A stretch of DNA of 64,000 bases from Planotetraspora mira (GTDB lineage Bacteria > Actinomycetota > Actinomycetes > Streptosporangiales > Streptosporangiaceae), in assembly GCF_016863275.1 (NCBI RefSeq), contig NZ_BOOO01000003.1, positions 1-64,000 on the forward strand, in the 5' to 3' direction. Positions 46,301-54,063 of this stretch are shown piece by piece. The position numbers and the translations under genes were made by a program. Position 1 is the first letter of the stretch. Each line of letters opens with the position of its first letter. The notes beneath the pieces are model-generated. The model had not been told where the DNA came from. It saw nothing but the letters and a program-made list of their open reading frames with translations, and did not search any database.

Positions 46301-46449
46301 TAGCACACCGCGTCGAGCACGGTCGTCTTGCCCGCGCCCGTCGCCCCGTGGATCAGGAAGAGCCCCGCCTCCCCGAGGGCGTCGAAGTCGACCTCCTCGA
46401 CCCCCGGGAAGGACCCGAACGCCTCCAGCACCAACCGGTGCAATCTCAC
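43336..46449 (-). CDS. sbcC: Exonuclease SbcCD, ATPase subunit SbcC
   Basis: A 1037-residue SMC/Rad50-like ATPase. Walker A is HGATGAGKTTVLDAV (near residue 34-48), two long coiled coils flank a zinc hook PCVVCGSADHP (near 535), and the C-terminal head has LSGGESF and LFVDEGFGTLD. With SbcD it cleaves hairpins and DNA ends during repair. ATG 46449 overlaps the sbcD stop by four bases. Confidence 0.96.
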   Translation of the reverse strand: MRLHRLVLEAFGSFPGVEEVDFDALGEAGLFLIHGATGAGKTTVLDAVCYALYGRVPGRRDSARSLRCDHAPPGRGPVVTLEVTIRGRRLRVTRSPAWMRPKLKGEGLVEEKAKVLVEEFTGTWIGRSTRADEAGHLIGELLGMNAEQFWQVAMLPQGDFARFLQADGDDRRRLLEKLFSVKIFTDVEAWLADHRTRTGRDQQELRQRAESVVDRMRGAAGAELPVPEDEPEAVVALAAAAFEHAAGLWAVSEARLRSARDLLAGGRALADRRRRHADALARREALDGAAEERADIQAILDDAARAARVLPLIRLAEQRAEAAAKARRMAADATSRALPGQEPPGEERLAAMERERLDEVARVRQLLPEETRLRQVRADLDAGRRRLTALGEREAALAVRLAALPEGRREAGMLLDEARLAAAGVPGLAAARDTAARAAEVTRRIGVLEAELAALADSEKRILAASQDHRLGAAAAGVPALETAARLARELDAAEQARRAAVDGAQTARDRLQEVRRARIEGMAAELAASLVAGEPCVVCGSADHPAPAEAAGRALSGDDEQAAQDAFEFARRAREAAEERCAEWSSRLAAEIRDQVALAGRRVAETTTGLTALLEEKERLPGDAGDLDEAERSLRRAEQVAAREPELADRSARLAAELDDLTVQAQEIAIEAADTRARDEQLTADEGRLAALVDAARGGDASLMTRLDRLVDEAALLRDASEATRAAATADLERRAALERATDAATDAGFAGLEHAGAAVRAPADLEAMAERLRFLDGEQVAVGRLLADPELVAAAAEPAPDLATLESEHDRADREHAARTSARDLAGETASRLTALAGELREALARYRPAAERHRLARRLAELAGGTSADNQWHMRLSAFVLGERLRQVVEAANERLEHMSSGRYLLQHDLRRAAGDRGRSGGGLGLRVLDAWTGVDRDPATLSGGESFITSLALALGLADVVTAEAGGAEIGTLFVDEGFGTLDEETLDDVLDILDGLREGGRAVGIVSHVAELRVRVPVQLRVVKGRAGSTLA

Positions 46450-47564
46450 AGGCTCTCCTTGATCCGGGAGGCCTCGACGGCCTCCCCGAGCAGGCGGATC
46501 TCCTCGTCGTCGGCCGGCTCACCGCGGACCTCGCGGACGAAGTCGGCCGCCACGTCGATCTCGGCGCGCCCCGCGACGTGGACCGGCCGGGCGGGCACGG
46601 CCACCGGGCCGTCGGGCTTGAAGGCGAGCGCCAGCGTGTGCGGGAAGCGGCGCCGCAGGCGCTCCATCGCCTCGCGCGGGCGGACCGGGTCGGTGAGGGT
46701 CACCTGGAGCCAGTGGTCCTCGCGGTCCGCGTGGCGGGCGTCGGTCAGCAGGTCGTCGAGACGGCCGCTCAGCGTGCCGACGGGCCGGGGAACGGGCGCG
46801 GGGACGAAGTCGACGCGGGCGTCCCCCGGCCCGTCGGCGTCGAGATCCACCAGCCAGGACCCCTTGCGCTGCCCCGCCTCGGAGAAGGAGTAGGCGATCG
46901 GCGACCCCGAGTAGCGGGCGGTCTCGCTCATCACCTGACGGCCGTGCAGATGGCCCAGCGCCACGTAATCGGCGCCGGCGAAGGCAGCCAGCGGCACGTG
47001 GGACACGCCGCCGACGCTGATGTCCCGCTCGCTGTCGCTCGCCTCGCCGCCGGTGACGAACGCGTGGGCGAGCACGACCTTGCGCCGGCCGGACCCGTCG
47101 GCGCGGATCCGCTCCATGGCGTGCGTGATCGCGGCCGTGTGGGTGCGCTCGGCCAGCTCCCAGGGGCCCCTGACCAGCTCGGGCTCCAGATAGGGGATGC
47201 CGTAGAAGGCCACGTCGCCGACGACGACCGGATCCCAGGCACGCGCCGGGTCGGTCCGCAGGTGCACCCGCTCCATGAGGCCGGCGCCGAAGCCGAGCCG
47301 TACGGAGGAGTCGTGGTTGCCGCTGATCAGCACCGTGTGCACACCCTCCGCCTTCAGCCGGGCGAGCGCCTCGTCGCACAGGGCCACCGCGTCGACCGGC
47401 GGCAGCGCCCGGTCGTAGACGTCTCCGGAGACCGCCACGACGTCGACCCGCTCGGCCCTGACCGTCTCTACGAGGTGCTCCACGAAGGCGGCCTGGGCGC
47501 TGAGCAGGCTCTCCCGGTGGAACGACCGGCCGAGATGCCAGTCGGAAGTGTGCAGGACACGCAT
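46446..47564 (-). CDS. sbcD: Exonuclease SbcCD, nuclease subunit SbcD
   Basis: A 372-residue calcineurin-like phosphoesterase: TSDWHLGRSFH at the N-terminus, SGDVYDRALPP, GNHDSSVRL, HAFVTGG and GHLHG, which supply the two-metal site. It is the Mn-dependent nuclease of the SbcCD complex. ATG 47564 is chosen; TAGCTT ends eight bases upstream, hinting at a leaderless start. Coupled to sbcC by ATGA. Confidence 0.95.
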   Translation of the reverse strand: MRVLHTSDWHLGRSFHRESLLSAQAAFVEHLVETVRAERVDVVAVSGDVYDRALPPVDAVALCDEALARLKAEGVHTVLISGNHDSSVRLGFGAGLMERVHLRTDPARAWDPVVVGDVAFYGIPYLEPELVRGPWELAERTHTAAITHAMERIRADGSGRRKVVLAHAFVTGGEASDSERDISVGGVSHVPLAAFAGADYVALGHLHGRQVMSETARYSGSPIAYSFSEAGQRKGSWLVDLDADGPGDARVDFVPAPVPRPVGTLSGRLDDLLTDARHADREDHWLQVTLTDPVRPREAMERLRRRFPHTLALAFKPDGPVAVPARPVHVAGRAEIDVAADFVREVRGEPADDEEIRLLGEAVEASRIKESL

Positions 47565-47578
47565 GTCGCAGGAAGCTA
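47564..47578 (-). promoter_or_regulatory. Possible leaderless -10 element of sbcD
   Basis: TAGCTT (47573-47578, minus strand), eight bases, then ATG at 47564. No clear -35. Confidence 0.35.
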
Positions 47579-47690
47579 ACAGGTCCCTCCGACAAATGCG
47601 GCCCCACTGATCCCAAATCGATCCGGGCCATGGAACGAGTAATGACTTAGCCTGGACTCGGTACAGGATGATCCACCGGGGAGCGGCCTC

Positions 47691-49193
47691 ATGAATGTCG
47701 GCCGGAGCACGCTGGGTTTCGCGGCGGGTGTGCTGTTGGTCGTGCTGGCGGCGATCGGCTACATGCTGTCCCCTCCGGCGTTCGATCCCCCACCCCTGGC
47801 CGCCTCTCCGGAGTTCAGGAACCTGCCCGCCCAACCGGCGTCGGAGACACGTCCGGTCGCCACCACGACGCCGATCAGGACCGAGCACGTCAAGGTGGCC
47901 GCCCGGAACGAGACGCTGACGGCCACGATCAGGTCGCCCACGACGCCGGGCAGGCACCCGGCGATGGTGTTCGTCCAGGGCTCGGGATCGGGCAGCGGGT
48001 CGGAGTTCACCACCCAGTCGGAGTGGCTCGCCAAGGCGGGCATCGTGACCCTCTCCTATGACAAGCGCACCGTGGGCTACAACTTCCGGCAGCGTGACTT
48101 CTCCCTGCTCGCGGACGACGCGCTGCGCATGTTGCACACGCTGCTGCAACGGCCCGACGTCGATCCCGCCAAGGCCGGGTTGTGGGGCGTCAGCGAGGGC
48201 GGCTGGGTGGTCCCGATCGCCGCCGCCAGCAGCGACGTGGCCTACGTGGTCCTGGTGTCCTCGCCGAACGTCTCCCCCCTGCGGCAGGTCGCGTGGGCGC
48301 TGAACGAGCAGTTGCAGCGCCTGCACGCGCCCTCCGGCGTGCGTGACCTGCTGACCCGCGCGATGGGCGGCGTGGGCTTCGACTTCCTGCGCCACGACGG
48401 CGTCCCCGCGCTCCAGGGCATGAAGCAGCCGGTCCTCGCGCTGTACGGCACGACCGATCCCTCCATCCCCTTCGTGGAGAGCACGGAGACGCTGACCAGC
48501 GCCCTGCACACGGCCGGGAACCCCGACTACACGATCCGCTTCCTCGCCGGCGCCGACCACGCCATGAGGATGACCGGCGGCCCCTTCGTCCCCGACTACC
48601 TGCCGACCCTGGCCAACTGGATCAGGGACCTCCCCCGTACGGCCAAGCCGTCGGTGCCCATCGCGGGCGCGACTCCCGTGCAGCGGTTCGAGGCGAGCGA
48701 CGTGCCCGCCGCCCCGTGGTACGGCGGCGCCACGATCCTCTGGCTGACCATCTGCCTGGCCGCCGTCGGCTACGTGGCGGCGCCGGTCACCGAGATGGTC
48801 GTCCGGATCCGGGGACGCGACACGCGCCTGCAGGCGCCGGTGGAGCCGGCGGCCGACATCTGGCCCGCCGTGCGACGCCGGCTACGCCGGATGGCCTGGA
48901 CCGGTCTCGGGGGGTTCGCCGCCGTCCTCGCGTTCATCACGCTGATCGTGCTGTTCTCGGTCAACCAGGCGGGCGCGTGGCCCGCCGTACAGGCCGGGTG
49001 GCTGGTCGTGCGACTGCTGGCGGTCGTGATGCTCCTGCAGGAGGTCGCCGCGGCCGCGGCGGTGCTGAGCGGCCTGCGGGACGGCTGGGAGCCGACCCGC
49101 TGGCAGAAGAGCGTCCTGATCGGCGTCCTCGGCGGCACGGGACTGCTGCTGCTGACCGCCGCCTACTACGGGTTGTACGCCTTCCCCTGGTAG
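47691..49193 (+). CDS. Membrane-anchored alpha/beta hydrolase
   Basis: A 500-residue hydrolase with an N-terminal hydrophobic anchor (TLGFAAGVLLVVLAAIGYML). The nucleophile serine is in GLWGVSEGGWVVP (near residue 165), with YGTTDPSIPF and GADHAMRMTG giving the likely Asp and His. The C-terminal 170 residues hold about four more membrane segments, so the enzyme domain lies between an N-terminal anchor and a polytopic end. GGGGAG precedes ATG 47691 by seven bases. A possible ATGACT/CAGGAT promoter lies just upstream. It overlaps the convergent hydrolase by 28 bases. Confidence 0.85.
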   Translation: MNVGRSTLGFAAGVLLVVLAAIGYMLSPPAFDPPPLAASPEFRNLPAQPASETRPVATTTPIRTEHVKVAARNETLTATIRSPTTPGRHPAMVFVQGSGSGSGSEFTTQSEWLAKAGIVTLSYDKRTVGYNFRQRDFSLLADDALRMLHTLLQRPDVDPAKAGLWGVSEGGWVVPIAAASSDVAYVVLVSSPNVSPLRQVAWALNEQLQRLHAPSGVRDLLTRAMGGVGFDFLRHDGVPALQGMKQPVLALYGTTDPSIPFVESTETLTSALHTAGNPDYTIRFLAGADHAMRMTGGPFVPDYLPTLANWIRDLPRTAKPSVPIAGATPVQRFEASDVPAAPWYGGATILWLTICLAAVGYVAAPVTEMVVRIRGRDTRLQAPVEPAADIWPAVRRRLRRMAWTGLGGFAAVLAFITLIVLFSVNQAGAWPAVQAGWLVVRLLAVVMLLQEVAAAAAVLSGLRDGWEPTRWQKSVLIGVLGGTGLLLLTAAYYGLYAFPW

Positions 49194-50116
49194 GCGTAGG
49201 CCGTCCACCTGTCGATCTCCGCGAACACCTGCTTGCGCACCGGCTCCGCCGACAAGACGAGGTCGTGCATGCCGCCGGGCACGCGGACGCAGGTGACGTG
49301 CGGGCCGATCCGGGTGGACCAGCGTGCGATCTGCTCGGTGTCGAGGACGACGTCCGCGCCGTGCGCCCCCGGCACGAAGTCGCGGGCCTTGAGGCTCTGC
49401 TCGGCGGCCAGCACGAGCACCGGCACGTCCACCCGCAGCCCGGCGTGGAGGCGCCGGTGCGCCCGCCTGATCGCCGCCAGCCACACGGCGTGGACGGAGA
49501 AGCCCTCGAGCGGCTTCCACGCGAGGTCGTAGTCCCACTCCCCCTGATGGTCGCGGTGGAGGCTCGTGCCGTACGCGGTGGCCACGCCGAGCGGGAGCAC
49601 CGTCTTCGGGGGCAGCTTGGCCAGGACGCCCCCGAGCGCGTCGGCGGCGCCCCTGACGAGAGCGGGCACGTTGAGGTCGAGGAACGGGCTGTTGAGGACG
49701 AGTGCGTCGACCAGTCCGCGGCCGCGCATCCGGTCGGCCCACAGGACGGCGATCAGGCCGCCGGTCGAGTGCGCCATGATCGTCAGCTCGTCGCAGTCCT
49801 CCCTGACGATGCGGACGGCCTCGTCGATCTCGGGGAAGTAGTCCGTGACGCTGCCGACGAGGCCCCTGGTCTGGTGCGGCAGCAAGGACCGTCCGTATTT
49901 CCGCAGGTCGAGGGCGTAGAAGCCGATCCCCTGGGAGACGAAGTGGTCGGCCACGTGCGTCTGGAAGAAGTAGTCGGTGAACCCGTGGAGGTAGAGGACG
50001 GCCCGGCGGGACCCCGGAACCGGCCGCCGGACGAGCGTCGCGACGACCTCCCCTTCGGCGTCGCGGCCCATGGGCAGGGTGATGGCCTCGTAGTCGGGGC
50101 CGAGGATGTCGTCCAC
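49166..50116 (-). CDS. Alpha/beta hydrolase, monoacylglycerol lipase-like
   Basis: A 316-residue serine hydrolase with LYLHGFTDYFF, the nucleophile elbow MAHSTGGLIA (near residue 110) and GGMHDLVLS near the C-terminus as the histidine. It resembles lysophospholipase/monoacylglycerol lipases. I take GTG 50116: TACGAT ends seven bases before it and TTGTCC lies 16 bases further up. An ATG at 50125 lies inside the -10 and would add three residues. It overlaps the convergent membrane hydrolase by 28 bases. Confidence 0.85.
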   Translation of the reverse strand: MDDILGPDYEAITLPMGRDAEGEVVATLVRRPVPGSRRAVLYLHGFTDYFFQTHVADHFVSQGIGFYALDLRKYGRSLLPHQTRGLVGSVTDYFPEIDEAVRIVREDCDELTIMAHSTGGLIAVLWADRMRGRGLVDALVLNSPFLDLNVPALVRGAADALGGVLAKLPPKTVLPLGVATAYGTSLHRDHQGEWDYDLAWKPLEGFSVHAVWLAAIRRAHRRLHAGLRVDVPVLVLAAEQSLKARDFVPGAHGADVVLDTEQIARWSTRIGPHVTCVRVPGGMHDLVLSAEPVRKQVFAEIDRWTAYAYQGKAYNP

Positions 50117-50151
50117 GGCGCACATCGTAAACGGCGTCGGTTAACGGACAA
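50116..50151 (-). promoter_or_regulatory. Leaderless promoter of the monoacylglycerol lipase-like gene
   Basis: TTGTCC (50146-50151), 16 bases, TACGAT (50124-50129), seven bases, GTG 50116, all on the minus strand. Confidence 0.5.
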
Positions 50152-50265
50152 GAGGTGGTCAAGCGGAAGACCTCGCGGATGGGGCCCGGGCAAACCGTGG
50201 GTCGCGACTCGCTAGGCGTCGTTCGCCCATCGGTACGTCCGGGGACAGACCGCTTCAATGTGAAA

Positions 50266-51651
50266 ATGCGTTCCTGGGGTGTGTCGTCGAGAAAAGCCGC
50301 CGCGCTGATCGGCTGGGTCGCGCTGTCGGCTCTCGTGCCGGGCGCCGCCCACCTCCGCGCCGGCTGGCGGCGCACCGGGTTCGCCCTGCTCGGCGGTTAC
50401 GTGACACTCGCCGCCTGCCTCGCCGTGGTGACGGCGGCCGCCGACGCCGGCACGGCGGGACGGGCGATCGCCTGGCTGATCCCGATCACCGTGGGGGCCC
50501 TGGTCGGCGCCGTCGCCTGGCTCTGCCTCGTGGTGCACTCGTTCGTGGTGCTGCGCCCGGGAACCCTGCCGCAGGGCGCGCAGGTGGTCACCGGCCTGGC
50601 CGCGGGCATGCTGGCCGTCCTGGTCGCCGTGCCGTTCACCGTCGTCGCCGAATACGCGGCGATCTCGGAACGGACCATCGGCGCGGTGTTCACCGAACCG
50701 GGCATCCCCGGTGAACCCGTCAGGCCGGAGGACCCGTGGGCCGGCCGGAGCCGCGTCAACGTGCTCCTGCTCGGCGGAGACGGGGACACCACCCGCGTCG
50801 GGATCAGGACCGACAGCATCAACGTGGTCAGCGTGGACGTCCGTACGGGGAAGACCGTGCTGCTGGGCCTGCCGCGCAACCTCGAGCACGTGCGCTTCCC
50901 GCCGGGCAGCCCCATGGCGGCGCGCTTCCCGACCGGGTTCCTCCTGCCGGAGTCGCGGCCCGGTTGGCGCGAGGACCTGCTGTATTCGGTGTGGCAGTAC
51001 GCCGACGACCATCCCGAACTCTTCGGCGGGCGCACGAACATGGGCGCCCAGGTGCTGAAGGAGACCATCGGTCACATCCTGGGCATCAGGATCGACTGGT
51101 ACGCGATGGTCAACATCTGGGGCTTCGCCAAGATCATCGATGCCCTCGGCGGCCTGGTGCTCAGCGTCGACAGGGACATCACGTACGGCACGTACGGCGA
51201 GGGCACGGTCACCGCGGGGACCCGCCGGCTGAACGGTTCCGACACGCTCTGGTACGCCCGGTCGCGCACCGGGAGCGACGACTACGACCGCATGCACCGT
51301 CAGCGCTGCGTCTTCGGCGCGCTGCTCCAGCAGACGGACCCGGCGGCCGTGCTCAGGCACTTCAGCCAGATGGCCGAGGCCACCGAGGAGATCATCAGCA
51401 CCGACGTGCCTCGGCCCATGCTGGAGCACCTGGTGCCGCTCGCCTGGAAGGTCAAGCAGGCCGGGGTGACGAGCCTGCAGTTCATGCCCCCGCTGATCAG
51501 CACGGTCACCCCCGACTGGGCGCGGATCCGGTCGCTCACCGCCCAGGCCCTCCACGAGTCGGCCGCTCCGACCCCCGCGCCGCACCGGCCCGTGGTCGCC
51601 GCGCCCGCACCCGCGTTCACCGCCATCGGTGAGGGCTGCGGCGCCGTGTGA
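50266..51651 (+). CDS. LytR-CpsA-Psr (LCP) family protein
   Basis: A 461-residue membrane protein. Three to four N-terminal hydrophobic segments (AALIGWVALSALVPGA; FALLGGYVTLAACLAVVTAA; GLAAGMLAVLVAVPFTVVAEYAA) precede an extracytoplasmic LCP domain with NVLLLGGDGDTTRVGIRTDS, LLGLPRNLEHV and WYARSRTGSDDYDRMHRQR, the arginine-rich phosphate-binding pattern. LCP proteins attach teichoic acids or other glycopolymers to the wall. ATG 50266 is chosen; GTG 50260 is equally in frame. The extra membrane segments are more than the single anchor of most LCP proteins. Confidence 0.9.
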   Translation: MRSWGVSSRKAAALIGWVALSALVPGAAHLRAGWRRTGFALLGGYVTLAACLAVVTAAADAGTAGRAIAWLIPITVGALVGAVAWLCLVVHSFVVLRPGTLPQGAQVVTGLAAGMLAVLVAVPFTVVAEYAAISERTIGAVFTEPGIPGEPVRPEDPWAGRSRVNVLLLGGDGDTTRVGIRTDSINVVSVDVRTGKTVLLGLPRNLEHVRFPPGSPMAARFPTGFLLPESRPGWREDLLYSVWQYADDHPELFGGRTNMGAQVLKETIGHILGIRIDWYAMVNIWGFAKIIDALGGLVLSVDRDITYGTYGEGTVTAGTRRLNGSDTLWYARSRTGSDDYDRMHRQRCVFGALLQQTDPAAVLRHFSQMAEATEEIISTDVPRPMLEHLVPLAWKVKQAGVTSLQFMPPLISTVTPDWARIRSLTAQALHESAAPTPAPHRPVVAAPAPAFTAIGEGCGAV

Positions 51652-51666
51652 CGCCCGACCGGCCCC

Positions 51667-52662
51667 TCAGACCCGGAAGGACTCCTTGGACAGGCGGCGG
51701 ACCCTGGCCTCGTCGACGGTGTGGCCGAGGCCCGGCTGGGTGAGGGGGACCGCGACGACGCCGCCGGAGGCGCCGACCGGGGGGACGACGACCTGGGCGC
51801 TCTGCGGCGGCTCGGCCACGGCGCTCGGAAGCGTGCACCCCGGCAGGCTGGCCACGGCCACCGTCGCCGCGCGGGCCAGTCCCACGCCGAGACCGCCCAT
51901 GCAGACGATGTCCCATCCCGCCGCCACCGCCCGGTCGTGCGCGGCGCGCACGGCTCCGAGCGAGCCGAACCGCGACGGGCGCAGCAGCAGCGCGCGACCG
52001 GCGTGCAGGCCGACCGCCTCGTCCAGTTCGGCCACCGAGTGGACCTCCACCGCGACCGGCGCGCTCACCCGGTCCTGCAACTCCGCGCTGGTCAGCAGGT
52101 CGGCGAACGGACGCTCGATGGCGGCCAGGTCGTAGGAGTCCAGCGCCTCGAGCTGGGCGATGTCGGTGTAGGCGCCGCGGCCGTCCACCGCGATGGCCAG
52201 CCCCGGATAGGCGGCCCTGACGGCGCGGACCGGTTCCACGTCCCAGCCGGGGTGGATGTCGATCGTCACGTGGGCGTAGCCCCCGCCGACGTGGCGGTTC
52301 ACCCGGGCGACCATGCTCTCCAGCGAGCGGTCGGCCTGCACCCGCACGGTGGCGATCAGCGACGTACGGGTGCCGCCGAGGGCGTGGAAGACGGGGACTC
52401 CGCTCATCCGTCCCCACAGGTCCCAGCAGGCCATGTCGCCGGCCGCCCCGCCGGGGATCTCCCCGAGCTCGGACGGATGCTCCCAGTCGACGCCGATCAG
52501 CGCGGGCAGGGACTTCTCGAGCGGGGTGTCGGGCGACGGCTGGACGATCTCACCCCAGCCGGCCATGCCTCCGTAGTCGGTGAACTTGACCAGGGCGCTC
52601 TCCGGACGCCTGCCGTACGGCAGGGTCATCCTGAAGATCTCGAGCTCCCGAACGCGCGGCAA
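51667..52662 (-). CDS. Enolase-superfamily (MenC/NAAAR-like) protein lacking catalytic lysines
   Basis: A 331-residue protein with clear similarity to o-succinylbenzoate synthase/N-acylamino acid racemases: PGWDVEPVRAVRAAYPG and GLARAATVAVASLPG. The active site is altered. The KxK pair is TID (T133, D135), the second-side lysine of NIKPGR is LLRPSR (R228) and the LDES ligand is VEVHS (E206); D160 and E183 are kept. This suggests loss or change of the racemase/dehydratase chemistry, based on my own alignment from memory of the family. TTG 52662 follows AAGGGGG by seven bases. The gene is on the same strand as an MFS transporter just upstream. Confidence 0.82.
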   Translation of the reverse strand: MPRVRELEIFRMTLPYGRRPESALVKFTDYGGMAGWGEIVQPSPDTPLEKSLPALIGVDWEHPSELGEIPGGAAGDMACWDLWGRMSGVPVFHALGGTRTSLIATVRVQADRSLESMVARVNRHVGGGYAHVTIDIHPGWDVEPVRAVRAAYPGLAIAVDGRGAYTDIAQLEALDSYDLAAIERPFADLLTSAELQDRVSAPVAVEVHSVAELDEAVGLHAGRALLLRPSRFGSLGAVRAAHDRAVAAGWDIVCMGGLGVGLARAATVAVASLPGCTLPSAVAEPPQSAQVVVPPVGASGGVVAVPLTQPGLGHTVDEARVRRLSKESFRV

Positions 52663-52700
52663 TGGAAATCCCCCTTGTTTCAGATCTCCATGGTGCCCGC

Positions 52701-54050
52701 TCAGCGAGCGTGGTCAAAACGCCCGGCGACGGCGGCGCCCGTCCCCGCCATGACCACGAGCAGGGCGAAACACGCCAGATAGACGGCCGGCGTGCCGCCG
52801 AACCCCGCGAAGATCGCACCTGTGGCGGCCACCGCGACGATCGAGAAAACGGACTCGCCGATGCCGAGGGACGCGGAGTTCCTGCCCTCCTCGCCGGGCG
52901 CGGACAACTCGAGGACGAGGACGGACAGCGTCGGGTAGACCAGGCCGACGCCGAGCCCGGCGAGGACCCATCCCGCGAACGCGGCGAGCACGGGGACACT
53001 GTCGAAGACGGCCAGAGCGGTGACCGCGATCCCGGCCGCGATCAGCGCGGTGCCCACACGGAGGACGGTCGCCCTGCCGAACGATCCGCGCCCCTGGATC
53101 CACGAGCCCAGCGACCAGGCCAGCGCGCCTCCGGTGAGGGCGATGCCCGCCTGCGCCGGGCTGAGCCCCCGCTCGGACATCAGGGTGAGAGGGACGAAGA
53201 CCTCGGTGGCGAAGAACGCGCCGGCCGCGAGCCCGCGCAGGGCCACGACGGCCGGCAGGCCGCGCGCCGCCCGCAACGTCCCCGGGGGCAGCAGCCGGGG
53301 CAGCGCGAGAGCGAGGAGCACCAGGCCCACGATCGCCAGCGACGAGCCGGGCCACGACGTGCCGCTGCCGTACTGGAGGAGGGCCGCCCCCAGGGCGGCC
53401 ACCGCGCCCCACACGAGGGCCGGCACGAAGTCCCGGTTCCCGTCCGTCCCGGCGGCGGGCGGCGCGGTCCCCCGCGGCAGGCCGCGCCACAGGACGAGCG
53501 CCGCCGGAGCGGCGAGCACCGGCACGCCCAGGAACACCCACCGCCAGCTCAGCTGCTCGGCGACGATGCCGGTGATCGCGGGCCCGACCACCGAGGGCAG
53601 CACCCAGGCGGCGGCCAGCAGCGAGAAGACCCGGGGGTGCGCCTGCGCCGGGTACACCTGGGCGACCAGGACGTAGAGCGCGACGTTGAAAAGACCGCCG
53701 CCGAGCCCCTGGATGAACCGGCCCGCGAGGAACACCTCCATCGTGGGGGCCGTCCCGGCGATGAGGAGGCCGCCCATGAAGGCGGCGACCCCGGTCCACA
53801 GAGGCGCACGCGGGCCCTTCGCGTCACTCCAGCGCCCGCCCGCGACCGTCGCGATCACTCCCGCGGCCAGGCCGCCGCTGAAGGCCAGGCCGTACAGGTG
53901 GTAGCCGTCGAGCTCGCGCCCGACGACGGGCATCGCCGTCGCCACGGCCAGGTACTCGAACGCCACCAGCGTGCTCAGCGCGACCATTCCGGCGCTCAGG
54001 GCGCGCAGACGCGGGGAGAAGACGGCGGACTCGGTCGACGTGGCTGACAT
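52701..54050 (-). CDS. MFS transporter
   Basis: A 449-residue protein with about 12-14 membrane segments. The GGRWSDAKGPRAPLW stretch matches the loop 2-3 motif A of drug/H+ antiporters, and FIQGLGGGLFNVALY is also typical. Probable efflux pump; substrate unknown. The ATG at 54050 lies seven bases after TAAGGT and has no Shine-Dalgarno sequence. That -10 starts with the TAA stop of the upstream VWA gene, so transcription of MFS can begin inside the end of the preceding operon. Confidence 0.9.
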   Translation of the reverse strand: MSATSTESAVFSPRLRALSAGMVALSTLVAFEYLAVATAMPVVGRELDGYHLYGLAFSGGLAAGVIATVAGGRWSDAKGPRAPLWTGVAAFMGGLLIAGTAPTMEVFLAGRFIQGLGGGLFNVALYVLVAQVYPAQAHPRVFSLLAAAWVLPSVVGPAITGIVAEQLSWRWVFLGVPVLAAPAALVLWRGLPRGTAPPAAGTDGNRDFVPALVWGAVAALGAALLQYGSGTSWPGSSLAIVGLVLLALALPRLLPPGTLRAARGLPAVVALRGLAAGAFFATEVFVPLTLMSERGLSPAQAGIALTGGALAWSLGSWIQGRGSFGRATVLRVGTALIAAGIAVTALAVFDSVPVLAAFAGWVLAGLGVGLVYPTLSVLVLELSAPGEEGRNSASLGIGESVFSIVAVAATGAIFAGFGGTPAVYLACFALLVVMAGTGAAVAGRFDHAR

Positions 54051-54063
54051 GCCATGGACCTTA
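54050..54063 (-). promoter_or_regulatory. Leaderless -10 overlapping the VWA stop codon
   Basis: TAAGGT (54058-54063, minus strand): its first three bases are the VWA stop codon TAA. Seven bases then separate it from ATG 54050. Confidence 0.55.

Noticed and set aside
43747-46893. 1048-codon open frame opposite sbcC
   Set aside because: High-GC antisense artefact; sbcC has all SMC motifs on the other strand.
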